A DNA stretch of 36,730 bases from an uncultured Spirochaetia bacterium (lineage in GTDB: Bacteria; Spirochaetota; Brachyspiria; Brachyspirales; Brachyspiraceae). The number at the start of each line of letters is the position of its first letter. The first letter of the stretch is position 1. Positions 17,207 through 26,621 of the stretch are shown here, in pieces. The stretch is taken from assembly GCA_947040945.1 (NCBI GenBank), contig CAMRCO010000011.1, positions 1 to 36,730 of the forward strand. Direction: 5' to 3'. Under the pieces are notes generated by a model. That model made no database searches. It saw only the letters and a program-made list of their open reading frames with translations, and was not told the DNA's origin. A program made the translations under genes and the position numbers.

Positions 17207-18427
17207 ATGGCTAAGGGAAAATATGAAGGTACTAAGGTACACGTTAACGTCGGAACTATAGGGCACGTTGATCATGGAAAAACAACATTGACAGCGTCTA
17301 TAACAGCTGTTTCATCAGCTATGTTTGGTGGTACGTATGTTAAATATGATGAAGTTGCTAAAGCTTCAGAGAGTCAGGGACGTCGTGACTCAACAAAAAT
17401 TCTTACAATTGCGACATCACACGTAGAATATGAGTCTGATACTCGTCACTACGCTCACGTTGATTGTCCTGGACACGCTGATTATATTAAGAATATGATT
17501 ACAGGTGCGGCTCAGATGGATGGAGCTATACTTGTTGTGTCAGCTGAAGATGGAGTTATGCCTCAAACAAAAGAGCATGTACTTCTTTCTAAGCAGGTTG
17601 GTGTTGAGTATATAGTTGTGTTTTTGAACAAGTGCGACAAATTAGATGATCCAGAAATGGCTGAAATCGTTGAAGCAGAAGTTCTTGAAGTTTTAGATCA
17701 TTTTGGTTTTGATGGCGCTAAGTGTCCTATCATTCGTGGTAGTGCTACTAAGGCTATTCAAGCAGTTGAAGCTGGAAAAAATCCAAGAGAAGATGCTGAT
17801 TGTAAATGTATTTTAGATCTTCTAAATGCATTAGATACACATATTCCTGAGCCTATTCGTGAAACTGATAGAGATTTTTTAATGCCAATAGAAGATGTTT
17901 ATTCAATTCCTGGACGTGGAACTGTTGTAACAGGTAGAATTGAGCGTGGAAAAATTGAAAAGGCTACTGAAGTAGAGATAGTTGGAATCAAAGAGACACA
18001 AAAGACAATCTGTACTGGTGTAGAAATGTTCAAGAAGGAAGTTGTTGGAGTTGCTGGGTACAACGTTGGTTGTTTACTTAGAGGTGTTGAGCGTAAGTCG
18101 GTTGAGCGTGGTCAAGTTTTGGCTAAGCCTGGCACAATTACTCCTCATAAGAAGTTTGAAGCTGAGGTTTATGTATTAAGCAAGAAAGAAGGTGGACGTC
18201 ATAGCGGTTTTGTTACAGGTTATCGCCCACAGATGTATTTTAGAACAACAGACGTTACAGGTGTTCTTACATTAAAAGACGATGTTCCAATGATTATGCC
18301 TGGTGATAATGCTAACCTTTCAATAGAGCTTATAGTTCCTATTGCTATGGAAGACGGACAACGTTTTGCTATACGTGAAGGTGGTAAGACTGTAGGTAAC
18401 GGTGTTGTTACAAAGATTTTAGAGTAA
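17207..18427 (+). CDS. tuf: Elongation factor Tu with atypical switch I
   Basis: Delivers aminoacyl-tRNA to the ribosome. The 406-residue product has the P-loop GHVDHGKT (19-26), DCPGH (86-90, with the catalytic His 90) and NKCD (141-144). Domains 2 and 3 follow, with [27 protein letters not shown] and [12 protein letters not shown]. Switch I departs from the near-universal ARGITI: it reads [18 protein letters not shown], with about five extra residues before it. The Mg-binding Thr (67, E. coli 61) is kept, but the preceding Arg-Gly-Ile becomes Lys-Ile-Leu. GGAGGA precedes the ATG. Only one tuf copy is in the window. I believe Brachyspira EF-Tu looks similar. Confidence 0.97.
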   Translation: MAKGKYEGTKVHVNVGTIGHVDHGKTTLTASITAVSSAMFGGTYVKYDEVAKASESQGRRDSTKILTIATSHVEYESDTRHYAHVDCPGHADYIKNMITGAAQMDGAILVVSAEDGVMPQTKEHVLLSKQVGVEYIVVFLNKCDKLDDPEMAEIVEAEVLEVLDHFGFDGAKCPIIRGSATKAIQAVEAGKNPREDADCKCILDLLNALDTHIPEPIRETDRDFLMPIEDVYSIPGRGTVVTGRIERGKIEKATEVEIVGIKETQKTICTGVEMFKKEVVGVAGYNVGCLLRGVERKSVERGQVLAKPGTITPHKKFEAEVYVLSKKEGGRHSGFVTGYRPQMYFRTTDVTGVLTLKDDVPMIMPGDNANLSIELIVPIAMEDGQRFAIREGGKTVGNGVVTKILE

Positions 18428-18477
18428 TTTATATTTCTATTGAAGTATAAAAATTATTAAAGCGAGAAATTCAGACT

Positions 18478-18789
18478 ATGAAAGAACAAAATATACGAGT
18501 AAAACTTAAGGCATTTGATGTTGAGCTTATTGATCAGTCAGCACAATCTATAGTTGTCAGTGTTAAGAAGACTAATGCTAGAGTATCTGGACCTATTCCA
18601 CTACCTACTAGTATTCGTAAGACTACAGTTATAAGAAGCCCACACGTTAACATTAAGTCAAGAGAACAGTTTGAGATGCGAATACATAAAAGAATAATAG
18701 ATATTTTTAATGTATCAGCACAAACAACTCAGGCTTTACAAGAATTAAAGTTACCTGCAGGTGTTTCAATTAAAGTAAACGAAGTATAA
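18478..18789 (+). CDS. rpsJ: 30S ribosomal protein S10
   Basis: Small-subunit head protein, also the NusE antitermination factor; 103 residues, usual length. Motifs include VRLKAFD (here VKLKAFD), GPIPLPTSIRKTTVIRSPH and SREQFEMRIHKRIIDI. First gene of the S10 operon, 50 bases after tuf. The Shine-Dalgarno is weak (GCGAGA). No separate promoter is clear in the gap, so read-through from the str part is likely. Confidence 0.97.
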   Translation: MKEQNIRVKLKAFDVELIDQSAQSIVVSVKKTNARVSGPIPLPTSIRKTTVIRSPHVNIKSREQFEMRIHKRIIDIFNVSAQTTQALQELKLPAGVSIKVNEV

Positions 18790-18849
18790 AAAAAGAGATT
18801 TTAGAGTTTGATTATGAGTAATATAAAAATTAGTATAGAGGGTGTGCCG

Positions 18850-19494
18850 ATGATTGGTATAATTGGCAGAAAATTGGGCATGACGACCATATTTGATGAG
18901 ACAGGCGGCGCTGTTGCTGTGACTGTTATTGAAGCAGGTCCATGTACCATAATGCAGATACGAGAAAATGAAAAAGATGGTTATAGTGCGATACAACTTG
19001 GTTATGGCGCTGTAAAAGAAAAACATTTAAAGAAGCCTCAAATAGGCCAATTTAAAAAGTTAAATTTAGAACCTAAGAAGTACTTAAAAGAGTTTAGAAT
19101 TGAGGATATTAGTCCTTATTCTATTGGACAAGAACTTAAGGCTGATATATTTCAGATTGGAGATTTTGTCGATGCTGGTTCTTTAAGTAAAGGATGTGGT
19201 TTCTCTGGTGTTATGAAAAGACATAACTATCAGGGTGGGCCTATGTCTCACGGTTCTAATTTTAGAAGACGTGCTGGTTCGATAGGGTGTAATAGTTATC
19301 CTGCTCGTGTTTGGAAAGGCAAAGGTATGCCTGGACACATGGGTGATGCTCTTACAACTATACAGAACTTGAAGGTTGTAGAAATAAGACCAGATGATAA
19401 TCTCATTATGGTTAAAGGTTCTATTCCCGGTTCTGTGAATAGCATAATAAAACTTACTGCGTCTGTAAAAAAACGTAATAAGAAAAAACAGTAG
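18850..19494 (+). CDS. rplC: 50S ribosomal protein L3
   Basis: Early-assembly protein reaching the peptidyl transferase centre; 214 residues. I chose the ATG at 18850 (MIGIIGRKLGMTTIF, the normal family start, with GAGG 8 bases upstream) over in-frame starts at 18808 and 18814. The loop near the catalytic centre reads GGPMSHGSNFRRRAGSIGCN followed by SYP. With this start the loop places Asn 148 and Ser 149, positions where pleuromutilin-resistant Brachyspira are reported to change, so the unmutated state is present. Confidence 0.96.
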   Translation: MIGIIGRKLGMTTIFDETGGAVAVTVIEAGPCTIMQIRENEKDGYSAIQLGYGAVKEKHLKKPQIGQFKKLNLEPKKYLKEFRIEDISPYSIGQELKADIFQIGDFVDAGSLSKGCGFSGVMKRHNYQGGPMSHGSNFRRRAGSIGCNSYPARVWKGKGMPGHMGDALTTIQNLKVVEIRPDDNLIMVKGSIPGSVNSIIKLTASVKKRNKKKQ

Positions 19495-19520
19495 ATTTTG
19501 TAATAAGGTAGGGTAAGATA

Positions 19521-20174
19521 ATGGAAGTAGTAATACTTAATGAACATGGAGATGAATCTGGCAAGCTAGAGGTTTTAGATGCCTTATTTATGTCAGATGT
19601 TAATAAGAATGTCCTTTATGAGGCTATTAAAAATGAGCTTGCTAACAAAAGGCAAGGAACTCATTCTACCAAAACGCGTGCAGAGGTTTCTGGTGGAGGA
19701 CGAAAGCCTTGGAGGCAGAAGGGGACAGGACGTGCAAGAGCAGGTTCGACACGTTCTCCTGTTTGGGTAGGTGGAGGTAAGTCTCACACACCTAAGCCAC
19801 GTGATTATAGTTATAGATTGCCTAGAAAAGTTAAGCGTAAAGCTCTTTTGTCAGTGTTATCTATGAAATATTCTACTAATATGCTTAAGGTTTATGAAGA
19901 TTTTACTTTTGAGCAAGCTAAGACTAAACGTATGGCTAGTTTTATTTCTAAGGCAAAAGGTCCTAATAGTAGAAGAATAGCTTTTGTTGTTGGTAAAGAG
20001 GATGCTTTAGGAGATAATTATAATAAACTTCTATTGTCTCTTAGAAATATTAAGGATTTGAAGCTTGTTAATGCTGACAGTATGTCGATTCATCCGCTTT
20101 ATTATGCTGATGAAATTTACTTTACAAAGACAGCGTTATCTAAATTAAATAAAAGGGTTCAATCCCTAGTTTAA
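19521..20174 (+). CDS. rplD: 50S ribosomal protein L4
   Basis: Large-subunit protein lining the exit tunnel; 217 residues. The tunnel loop reads KPWRQKGTGRARAGSTRSPV with no insertion or deletion of the kind linked to macrolide resistance. The C-terminal half is standard. It lies between rplC and rplW; in other bacteria L4 autoregulates the S10 operon, but no site is identified here. Confidence 0.97.
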   Translation: MEVVILNEHGDESGKLEVLDALFMSDVNKNVLYEAIKNELANKRQGTHSTKTRAEVSGGGRKPWRQKGTGRARAGSTRSPVWVGGGKSHTPKPRDYSYRLPRKVKRKALLSVLSMKYSTNMLKVYEDFTFEQAKTKRMASFISKAKGPNSRRIAFVVGKEDALGDNYNKLLLSLRNIKDLKLVNADSMSIHPLYYADEIYFTKTALSKLNKRVQSLV

Positions 20175-20186
20175 GGGTGAAAGATT

Positions 20187-20492
20187 ATGGAAAAAAATAT
20201 ATATTCGCTTATAATTGAGCCAATACTAACTGAAAAGAGCAATTTGCTTAGAACCGAGCCTCGTAATACAGAAAAGCGTTATTATGTTTTTAGAGTAAGG
20301 CAAGATGCTAATAAGACAGAGATTAAGAAGGCTATTGAAAAGATTTACAATGTGAAGCCTATCGACTGTAAAATAATGAATGTGAAGCCTAGAAAAAAGA
20401 ATCGTAGAATGAGTAAAAGTGGATATACTCGCTCTTACAAAAAGGCGATAGTGGTTTTAGATGGTAAAGAAAAGATAGATATTCTTAAGTAA
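20187..20492 (+). CDS. rplW: 50S ribosomal protein L23
   Basis: Sits at the tunnel exit and docks trigger factor and SRP. It has 101 residues, with the typical IIEPILTEKS start and YVFRVRQDANKTEIKKAIEK, followed by VKPIDCKIMNVKPRKKNRR. AGGGTGA precedes the ATG. Gaps to rplD and rplB are 12 bases each. Confidence 0.97.
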   Translation: MEKNIYSLIIEPILTEKSNLLRTEPRNTEKRYYVFRVRQDANKTEIKKAIEKIYNVKPIDCKIMNVKPRKKNRRMSKSGYTRSYKKAIVVLDGKEKIDILK

Positions 20493-20504
20493 GAGGGAAA
20501 ACTA

Positions 20505-21341
20505 ATGGCTATTAAGAAATTTAAACCAACAACTCCGAGTATGCGTTACCGTACAGTTGTTGATTTTGCTGAAATAACAACTGATAAACCTTGTAAAAGC
20601 CTTACAAAGGGAAAGAAGCGTATAAGCGGTAGAGGTTCTAATGGAAGAATAACTATGCGTCGCAGAGGCGGTGGGCATAAGAAGTTATTGAGATTAGTTG
20701 ATTTTAAGAGAGATAAGCATGATATAGAGGCTAAAGTAGCCACTGTAGAGTATGATCCTAACAGAAGTGCTCGTATTGCTTTACTTCATTATACTGACGG
20801 TGAGAAACGCTACATTTTATGGCCTGTTGGTCTTAATGTAGGGGATAGAGTTCTTAGTGGAGAGACTGCAAAGGTAAAAGTAGGTTGTACTTTACCTCTT
20901 TCAAAGATACCAATGGGTACTATAATACATAATATTGAACTTACTCCCGGAAAAGGCGGACAACTTGTTCGTGCTGCGGGTTGTGGAGCTCAGATAACAG
21001 CTAAGTCTGGTGGATATTGTGTTATAAGACTTAGATCAGGTGAAGAAAGACGTGTTCTTGAAAACTGTTATGCTACAATTGGTCAGGTTGGTAATGTAGA
21101 TCATTTCAATACGACTGATGGAAAAGCAGGTGTTACAAGACATAAAGGAAGACGTCCTAAAGTTAGAGGTGTTGTTATGAACCCAGTTGATCACCCGCAT
21201 GGTGGTGGTGAGGGTAAAAGTGGACAAGGTAATCCGCATCCAGTTTCACCAACAGGTGTTTTGGCTAAAGGTTATAAAACAAGAAAGAAACATAAATACT
21301 CAGATAGACTTATAATGAAGAAGAGAGGGGGTAAGAAATAA
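20505..21341 (+). CDS. rplB: 50S ribosomal protein L2
   Basis: Needed for subunit joining and peptidyl transferase activity; 278 residues, usual length. Hallmarks are [35 protein letters not shown], and [20 protein letters not shown] containing the conserved His of the catalytic-centre loop. Its stop overlaps the rpsS start (TAATG). Confidence 0.98.
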   Translation: MAIKKFKPTTPSMRYRTVVDFAEITTDKPCKSLTKGKKRISGRGSNGRITMRRRGGGHKKLLRLVDFKRDKHDIEAKVATVEYDPNRSARIALLHYTDGEKRYILWPVGLNVGDRVLSGETAKVKVGCTLPLSKIPMGTIIHNIELTPGKGGQLVRAAGCGAQITAKSGGYCVIRLRSGEERRVLENCYATIGQVGNVDHFNTTDGKAGVTRHKGRRPKVRGVVMNPVDHPHGGGEGKSGQGNPHPVSPTGVLAKGYKTRKKHKYSDRLIMKKRGGKK

Positions 21342-21610
21342 TGTCTCGCTCAATTAAAAAAGGACCATTTTTAGATAAGAATTTATTTAAGAAAGTACAG
21401 GCTGGCGATAATAAGCACCAGATTAAAACATATAGCAGAGCATCTACAATAATACCTGAAATGATAGGTTATACTATAAATGTTCACAACGGAAAAGCAT
21501 TTGTACCTGTATATATTCAAGAAAACATGATAGGTCATAAACTCGGTGAGTTTTCACCAACTAGAGTTTTTAGATCTCATGCGGGTGCTGGTAAAGTGGG
21601 AAAGAAATAA
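21341..21610 (+). CDS. rpsS: 30S ribosomal protein S19
   Basis: Small-subunit head protein bound with S13; 89 residues. It begins [19 protein letters not shown] and contains [20 protein letters not shown] and [16 protein letters not shown], all standard. Translation is coupled to rplB by one shared base. Confidence 0.98.
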   Translation: MSRSIKKGPFLDKNLFKKVQAGDNKHQIKTYSRASTIIPEMIGYTINVHNGKAFVPVYIQENMIGHKLGEFSPTRVFRSHAGAGKVGKK

Positions 21611-21619
21611 GGAATTATT

Positions 21620-22048
21620 ATGGAATACAAAGTAAAAGTTCGTTATATACGTGTGGGTAGAAGGAAGGTTTCAAGACTTATACCTTTTATTAAAGGGATA
21701 TATGTAGCAAGAGGGCTTGCTAACCTTACAACTATGCCACAAATGTCATCTAAAATTTTAAGAAAAGCTATAAAAACTGGTATAGCTGATGCACTTTTTA
21801 AGTCTAGAAATATCAATCCAGATACTTTGTGGGTTAAAAATGCTTATGTGGATCAAGGACCAACTCTTAAAAGGATACGTCCTGCAAGTCGTGGTAGTGC
21901 TGATCCGATACTTAAACCATTTTCGCATCTAACAGTAATTTTAAGTGATGACAAAATGCCAGATAAGAAAAGACGTGTTAAGTCTGGCGGTCATAAGAAG
22001 GTTAAAGTAGAGACTTTGGAAAATAAGCCAGTAGAGATGGAGGGGTAA
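21620..22048 (+). CDS. rplV: 50S ribosomal protein L22
   Basis: Exit-tunnel protein. The core matches the family (VRVGRRKVSRLIPFIKG-like start, then GPTLKRIRPASRGSADPILK at the tunnel hairpin and SHLTVILSD). At 142 residues it is about 30 longer than usual, because of a Lys-rich tail from about residue 113 (KMPDKKRRVKSGGHKKVKVE and on to the end). The tail may touch rRNA at the surface (inference). One base separates it from rpsC. Confidence 0.97.
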   Translation: MEYKVKVRYIRVGRRKVSRLIPFIKGIYVARGLANLTTMPQMSSKILRKAIKTGIADALFKSRNINPDTLWVKNAYVDQGPTLKRIRPASRGSADPILKPFSHLTVILSDDKMPDKKRRVKSGGHKKVKVETLENKPVEMEG

Positions 22049-22049
22049 T

Positions 22050-22787
22050 ATGGGGCAAAAAGTTAGTCCAATAGGATTTCGTCTTGGAGTTAATAAGACT
22101 TGGTCAAGCAGATGGTTTGAAGATGTTAACAATTATGGTGATAGTCTACATGAGGACTTAAATATAAGACGTTGTATTAATACTTATTACTATAAGACGC
22201 TTAAAGATGAACAAAAGAAAATGGGTGGAAAGAAAGACTCTTTTGACGCGGCTATATCAAATGTCGAGGTCATCCGTTTTCCTGATAGAATAAATGTTTT
22301 TATCTCAACTTCAAGAGCTGGAGTTGTAATAGGTCCTAAGGGTGTTAGAGTAGAGGCAGTTAAGGCTAAAGTACAGAAGTTTGTAACAAAGCCTGTTCAT
22401 TTCTCAATAACTGAGGTTAAAGATCCTGAAGTTAATGCGACTTTGGTAGCACAGTCAGTTGCTCGTCAGCTTGAAATGCGTGTTGCTTTTAGACGTGCTA
22501 TGAAGGGTGTTATAACACAGGCTATGAAAAAAGGTGCTAAGGGTATAAAGGTTATGTGTTCAGGAAGATTAGCTGGTGCTGATATTGCGAGAACTGAGCA
22601 GTATAAAAATGGTTCAGTACCTCTTCATACTTTAAGAGCAAATATAGATTATGGTACAGCAGAAGCTCTTACTACTTTTGGTATCACAGGCATAAAAGTT
22701 TGGATATATAAGGGTGAGATTTTAGATAAGAAAGAAAAACTTCAAGACGATGCTGGTAAGGTTATCAGTGCGAAAGGAGATAGATAG
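22050..22787 (+). CDS. rpsC: 30S ribosomal protein S3
   Basis: mRNA-entry protein with a KH domain; 245 residues. It starts [20 protein letters not shown]; the KH loop is [13 protein letters not shown], followed by [20 protein letters not shown] and [20 protein letters not shown]. Between the first helix and the KH domain there is an extra polar stretch ([19 protein letters not shown], about residues 54-72) compared with the usual protein of about 220 residues. Its stop overlaps the GTG of rplP. Confidence 0.97.
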   Translation: MGQKVSPIGFRLGVNKTWSSRWFEDVNNYGDSLHEDLNIRRCINTYYYKTLKDEQKKMGGKKDSFDAAISNVEVIRFPDRINVFISTSRAGVVIGPKGVRVEAVKAKVQKFVTKPVHFSITEVKDPEVNATLVAQSVARQLEMRVAFRRAMKGVITQAMKKGAKGIKVMCSGRLAGADIARTEQYKNGSVPLHTLRANIDYGTAEALTTFGITGIKVWIYKGEILDKKEKLQDDAGKVISAKGDR

Positions 22788-23200
22788 TGTTACAGCCATC
22801 AAGAATGAAATATCGCAAACACCATAGAGGTAGAATGCGTGGAAAGGCTAAAAGAGGTAGTGATTTGTCATTTGGAGATTATGGTCTAATGGCTTTAGAG
22901 CCTGTTTGGCTTACAGACAGACAAATTGAAGCTGCTCGTGTTTCTGTTTCAAGACATGTTAAACGTGTAGGTAAATTATGGATAAAAGTTTTTCCAGATA
23001 AACCTTACACTAAGAAACCTGCTGAAACTAGAATGGGTAAAGGAAAGGGATCTCCTGAGTATTGGGTAGCAGTAGTTAAGCCTGGTAAAATAATTTTTGA
23101 AATATCTGGTGTGTCAGAAGAACTTGCTATGAGTGCTTTTAGACTAGCGGGATTCAAGCTTCCAATTAAGACTAAGTTTATTAAGAGGGAGAATGTATAA
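22787..23200 (+). CDS. rplP: 50S ribosomal protein L16
   Basis: Organises the A-site region of the large subunit; 137 residues. The GTG start (TAGTG overlap with rpsC) is supported because it gives [20 protein letters not shown], the standard opening. [11 protein letters not shown]-like (here [16 protein letters not shown]) and [20 protein letters not shown] follow. The AAAGGAG in the rpsC tail serves as Shine-Dalgarno. Confidence 0.98.
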   Translation: MLQPSRMKYRKHHRGRMRGKAKRGSDLSFGDYGLMALEPVWLTDRQIEAARVSVSRHVKRVGKLWIKVFPDKPYTKKPAETRMGKGKGSPEYWVAVVKPGKIIFEISGVSEELAMSAFRLAGFKLPIKTKFIKRENV

Positions 23201-23406
23201 TGGCTACAAAGAAAGAATTATATAAAGATATGACGGTACAAGAGTTAAATGCGGCGTTAAATAAACTACAAAAAGAGTATCAAGAGTATAGATTTGAGAA
23301 AGTTGTAGGCGATGCTAGAAAGACACATGAAATAAAGCTAGCTCGTAAAAATATCGCTCGTGTTAAAACTTTTTTACATAAGCATGAACTTTTAGAAAAA
23401 AAATAG
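23200..23406 (+). CDS. rpmC: 50S ribosomal protein L29
   Basis: Small helical tunnel-exit protein; 68 residues. [20 protein letters not shown] and the pattern of Arg/Lys-rich helices ending [19 protein letters not shown] fit the family. Its start shares one base with the rplP stop. Confidence 0.96.
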   Translation: MATKKELYKDMTVQELNAALNKLQKEYQEYRFEKVVGDARKTHEIKLARKNIARVKTFLHKHELLEKK

Positions 23407-23418
23407 TGAGGATTTATT

Positions 23419-23772
23419 GTGGAAAGTCAAGTAAAAAAATATAAAAGGGTACTTGAAGGCTTAGTTGTAAGTGATAAGATGGATAAAACTATAGTCGTTA
23501 AAGTAGAGAGTCGACAAAAACATCCTCTTTATGGTAAAACAATAAGTAAGAACAAGCGTTTTAAAGCACATGATGAAAAAAACGAGTGTATAGAGGGTGA
23601 TTTGGTTCGCATTATCGAATGCAGACCTTATAGTAAAGAGAAGAAGTTTAGATTAGTTAGCATTTTAAAACGTGCTGAGAGAGTTGAACTTGTGGGTGTT
23701 GAGTCTGATGTTCAAAACGTGTTAAAGCGTGAGAAACAAGCACCACAAGAAACTGTCGTGGAGGAGAACTAG
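23419..23772 (+). CDS. rpsQ: 30S ribosomal protein S17 with C-terminal extension
   Basis: 16S rRNA-binding protein. The core has [39 protein letters not shown] and [17 protein letters not shown]. It starts with GTG behind GTGAGGA. At 117 residues it is about 30 longer than the usual S17. The extra tail after about residue 90 is acidic and Gln/Val-rich ([18 protein letters not shown] and on to VVEEN), with no recognised motif. Confidence 0.96.
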   Translation: MESQVKKYKRVLEGLVVSDKMDKTIVVKVESRQKHPLYGKTISKNKRFKAHDEKNECIEGDLVRIIECRPYSKEKKFRLVSILKRAERVELVGVESDVQNVLKREKQAPQETVVEEN

Positions 23773-23773
23773 T

Positions 23774-24142
23774 ATGATACAAGTACTAACAATGTTAAAC
23801 GTTGCCGACAATACGGGCGTTAAAAAAATTAAGTGTATTAAAGTTCTTGGCGGAAGTCGTAGACGTTATGCCACATTAGGTGATGTAATAGTATGTTCTG
23901 TTACTGATATAATTTCTACTTGTTCTATCGAGAAAGGTAAAGTTATTAAGGCTGTTATAGTTAGAGTTAAAAAAGAAGTTAGACGTAAGGATGGCTCTTA
24001 TATACGCTTTGATGAGAATGCAGCTGTTATAGTTGATGATAAAAGAGAGCCACGTGGAAAACGTATATTTGGACCTGTTGCTAGAGAGCTTAGGGAAAAA
24101 GGCTTTATGAAAATAGTATCTTTGGCACCAGAGGTAATATAA
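23774..24142 (+). CDS. rplN: 50S ribosomal protein L14
   Basis: Large-subunit interface protein; 122 residues, exactly the usual length. I take the ATG at 23774 ([20 protein letters not shown]), with GGAGGA just upstream at the end of rpsQ, over a GTG 45 bases earlier that would overlap rps[31 protein letters not shown] and [12 protein letters not shown] confirm identity. Confidence 0.98.
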   Translation: MIQVLTMLNVADNTGVKKIKCIKVLGGSRRRYATLGDVIVCSVTDIISTCSIEKGKVIKAVIVRVKKEVRRKDGSYIRFDENAAVIVDDKREPRGKRIFGPVARELREKGFMKIVSLAPEVI

Positions 24143-24484
24143 ATGAAAAAGAAAATAGACGTAAGTTATAGAAAATATAAGATTAAGAAAGGTGATACTG
24201 TAGAAGTTATTGCAGGCTCTGATACCGGTAGACGAGGCGAAGTTCTCTCTATTGATAGACAGAAAGGTAGAGTTTTTGTTAAAGATATTAATTTAGTAAA
24301 AAAGACTATGCCTAAAACTCAAGAGAACCAGAAAGGTGGTATAGTTGAGAAAGAAGCTTCTATAGATATTTCTAATGTAATGTTTGTAGGAAAATCAGGG
24401 AAACCTGAGCGTATTGGACGTAAAGTTATAGATGGTGTTATTAAGCGTTATACTAAAAAATCAAACGAAATGCTTGATAAGTAG
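24143..24484 (+). CDS. rplX: 50S ribosomal protein L24
   Basis: Assembly-initiating KOW-domain protein; 113 residues. [20 protein letters not shown] is the KOW motif, followed by [20 protein letters not shown] and the family C-terminus with Lys-rich tail. It begins immediately after the rplN stop. Confidence 0.97.
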   Translation: MKKKIDVSYRKYKIKKGDTVEVIAGSDTGRRGEVLSIDRQKGRVFVKDINLVKKTMPKTQENQKGGIVEKEASIDISNVMFVGKSGKPERIGRKVIDGVIKRYTKKSNEMLDK

Positions 24485-24495
24485 GGAGTTTTTAT

Positions 24496-25059
24496 ATGTC
24501 AGTGTTAAAAGATAAATATGAGAAAGAAATAAAACCTGCTATGCTTAAAGAACTGGGTATAAGTTCAATTATGGCTGTTCCTAAAATAGAAAAGATAGTT
24601 GTTAACATGGGTGTTTCTAATGCGGTAACTGATAAAAAGTTTGTAGACTCAGCAGTTGAAGAACTTAGTCGGATTGCAGGACAAAGAGCAGTTGTTACAA
24701 GAGCTAAAAAATCTATTGCTAACTTTAAGTTAAGAGAAGGAATGCCTATAGGTTGCCGAGTAACGCTTAGAGGGGATAAAATGTTCGACTTTTTAGAGCG
24801 TTTAATATTCATTGCGTTTCCTCGTGTTCGTGACTTTCAAGGTATACCTAGACGTGGTTTTGATGGAAAAGGCAATTATAATTTAGGTATTAAAGAGCAT
24901 ACTATTTTCCCTGAAATAAGCTTTGATAAAACAGATGCTGTAAAGGGACTTAATATAACAATAGTTACAACATCGGATAATGATGAGACTGCTCGTGATC
25001 TTTTATCACGTGTAGGATTACCATTTCGTCATAAACCTCAAACTCAGGAGAGTAAATAA
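24496..25059 (+). CDS. rplE: 50S ribosomal protein L5
   Basis: 5S rRNA-binding protein of the central protuberance; 187 residues, usual length. [47 protein letters not shown] and [20 protein letters not shown] are typical. Its stop overlaps the rpsN start. Confidence 0.98.
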   Translation: MSVLKDKYEKEIKPAMLKELGISSIMAVPKIEKIVVNMGVSNAVTDKKFVDSAVEELSRIAGQRAVVTRAKKSIANFKLREGMPIGCRVTLRGDKMFDFLERLIFIAFPRVRDFQGIPRRGFDGKGNYNLGIKEHTIFPEISFDKTDAVKGLNITIVTTSDNDETARDLLSRVGLPFRHKPQTQESK

Positions 25060-25244
25060 TGGCACGTTTAGCTTTAAGAGTGAAAGCAGAAAAAAAACAG
25101 AAGTATAAAACAAGAGCGTATAACAGGTGCCCAATATGTGGTAGACCTCGTGCTTTTATTAGACTCTATAAAATGTGTAGAATTTGTTTTAGAGATTTAG
25201 CTAACAAGGGTTTAATACCTGGCGTTACAAAGTCAAGTTGGTAG
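25059..25244 (+). CDS. rpsN: 30S ribosomal protein S14, zinc-binding type
   Basis: Small-subunit head protein of the short zinc-binding form; 61 residues. Four Cys at 24, 27, 40 and 43 ([19 protein letters not shown] then RICFRDL) form the zinc site. The end [11 protein letters not shown] is standard. The zinc form makes this gene a possible target of zinc-limitation responses, but no second copy is visible. Confidence 0.98.
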   Translation: MARLALRVKAEKKQKYKTRAYNRCPICGRPRAFIRLYKMCRICFRDLANKGLIPGVTKSSW

Positions 25245-25257
25245 GGGAGGTATAGAT

Positions 25258-25659
25258 ATGAGTATTCATGATCCAATTGCAGATGCTTTAACTATTATAA
25301 GGAATGGTTGTATGGCTAAAAAAACTAGCGTTACTATGCCTTATTCTAAAAAAATGATAAATATACTTGAAATTTTGAAGAAAGAAGGTTATATTTATAG
25401 CTTCAAACAGATTGATGTTAAAGATAAAAACTTTTTTCGTATTCAAGTTGATCTTAAATATTATGAAAACAAGGCTGTTATCGAAGGTTTGAAGAGAGTT
25501 TCTTCTCCTGGTTTACGCATTTATGTTTCTGTAGACTCAATGCCTCAGGTTAAAAATGGATTTGGGGTGTCGGTAATATCTACAAGTAAAGGTGTTATGA
25601 CAGGTAGAGATGCTATTAAAGAGAAGGTTGGTGGCGAAGTTTTATGTTATGTATGGTAG
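25258..25659 (+). CDS. rpsH: 30S ribosomal protein S8
   Basis: Central-domain 16S rRNA binder; 133 residues. DPIADALTIIRNGCMAKK, VSSPGLRIYVSVDSMPQV and GFGVSVISTSKGVMTGRDA are family motifs. AGGGGAGG precedes the ATG. In E. coli S8 represses the spc operon through rplE mRNA; no such site was sought successfully here. Confidence 0.98.
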   Translation: MSIHDPIADALTIIRNGCMAKKTSVTMPYSKKMINILEILKKEGYIYSFKQIDVKDKNFFRIQVDLKYYENKAVIEGLKRVSSPGLRIYVSVDSMPQVKNGFGVSVISTSKGVMTGRDAIKEKVGGEVLCYVW

Positions 25660-25668
25660 AGGTAATAT

Positions 25669-26241
25669 ATGAGTAGATTAGCAAATAAATCAATATCAAT
25701 ACCAAGCGGTGTTGAGGTTAGTATTCAAGGCTCTAAGGTTACTGTAAAAGGTAAGCGAGGGGAGTTGACAAGAGAATTTTTTGATTATATAATGATAACC
25801 AAAGAAGACAATTCTATATGGGTTAAACCTCCTAAAAGTGATCTTACTGATCCAGAAGAAATTAAATCACATAAGAAAAAATATTCTTCACAGTTGGGGC
25901 TTGTTTGGAGACTGATAAGTAATATGATTGAAGGCGTGAATACAGGTTATAAAAAAGTTCTGCTTTTAGAGGGTACAGGTTATCGTTCTAATGTGCAGGG
26001 TAATATAATAACTCTTCAACTTGGTTTTTCTAATGATATAAAGATGAATGTTCCAGAGGGTCTTACAGTTACTGTGGAAAAAGATACTAAGATAATCATA
26101 GAAGGCAATGATAAGGAATCTGTAGGTGAGCTTGCTATGGTTATAAAGAAGAAACGCCCAGTAGAGCCTTATAAAGGCAAGGGTGTAAGATTCGAAAACG
26201 AACGTGTGAAACGTAAAGAAAGTAAAAAGGCTTCAAAGTAA
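25669..26241 (+). CDS. rplF: 50S ribosomal protein L6
   Basis: Factor-binding-region protein; 190 residues, about 10 longer than usual. The first domain (SRLANKSISIPSGVEVSIQG) carries an extra charged loop near residues 60-76 (PKSDLTDPEEIKSHKKK). GYRSNVQGNIITLQLGFS and RPVEPYKGKGVRFENERVKR follow. A Lys-rich tail KESKKASK ends the protein. Confidence 0.97.
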   Translation: MSRLANKSISIPSGVEVSIQGSKVTVKGKRGELTREFFDYIMITKEDNSIWVKPPKSDLTDPEEIKSHKKKYSSQLGLVWRLISNMIEGVNTGYKKVLLLEGTGYRSNVQGNIITLQLGFSNDIKMNVPEGLTVTVEKDTKIIIEGNDKESVGELAMVIKKKRPVEPYKGKGVRFENERVKRKESKKASK

Positions 26242-26253
26242 GGGGTAGATATT

Positions 26254-26610
26254 ATGAGTTTGCAAGATAAAATGAAAACGCAACGTGCTCGTAGAAAAAG
26301 AAGTATTCGTATTAAAATAGAGGGTACTCAAGATAGTCCTAGGCTTACTGTTTATAAAAGTCTTAAATATGTATCAGCACAAATAATAGATGATACAAAA
26401 GGCGTTACTCTAGTTTCTGCTAGTTCACAAGAAAAAAGTGTTACAAGTGGCAAAAATGTAGAGGTAGCTAAAGAGGTTGGTAAACTTTTGGCACAGAGAG
26501 CGAAAGATAAAAATATAGACAAAGTTGTTTTTGATAGAAATGGCTATATTTACCATGGTAAGATAAAGGCTTTGGCAGATGCTGCTCGTGAGTCTGGATT
26601 GAAATTTTAA
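26254..26610 (+). CDS. rplR: 50S ribosomal protein L18
   Basis: 5S rRNA-binding protein; 118 residues, usual length. [37 protein letters not shown] and [20 protein letters not shown] are typical. It has the standard place between rplF and rpsE. Confidence 0.97.
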   Translation: MSLQDKMKTQRARRKRSIRIKIEGTQDSPRLTVYKSLKYVSAQIIDDTKGVTLVSASSQEKSVTSGKNVEVAKEVGKLLAQRAKDKNIDKVVFDRNGYIYHGKIKALADAARESGLKF

Positions 26611-26621
26611 GGAGTATTATT

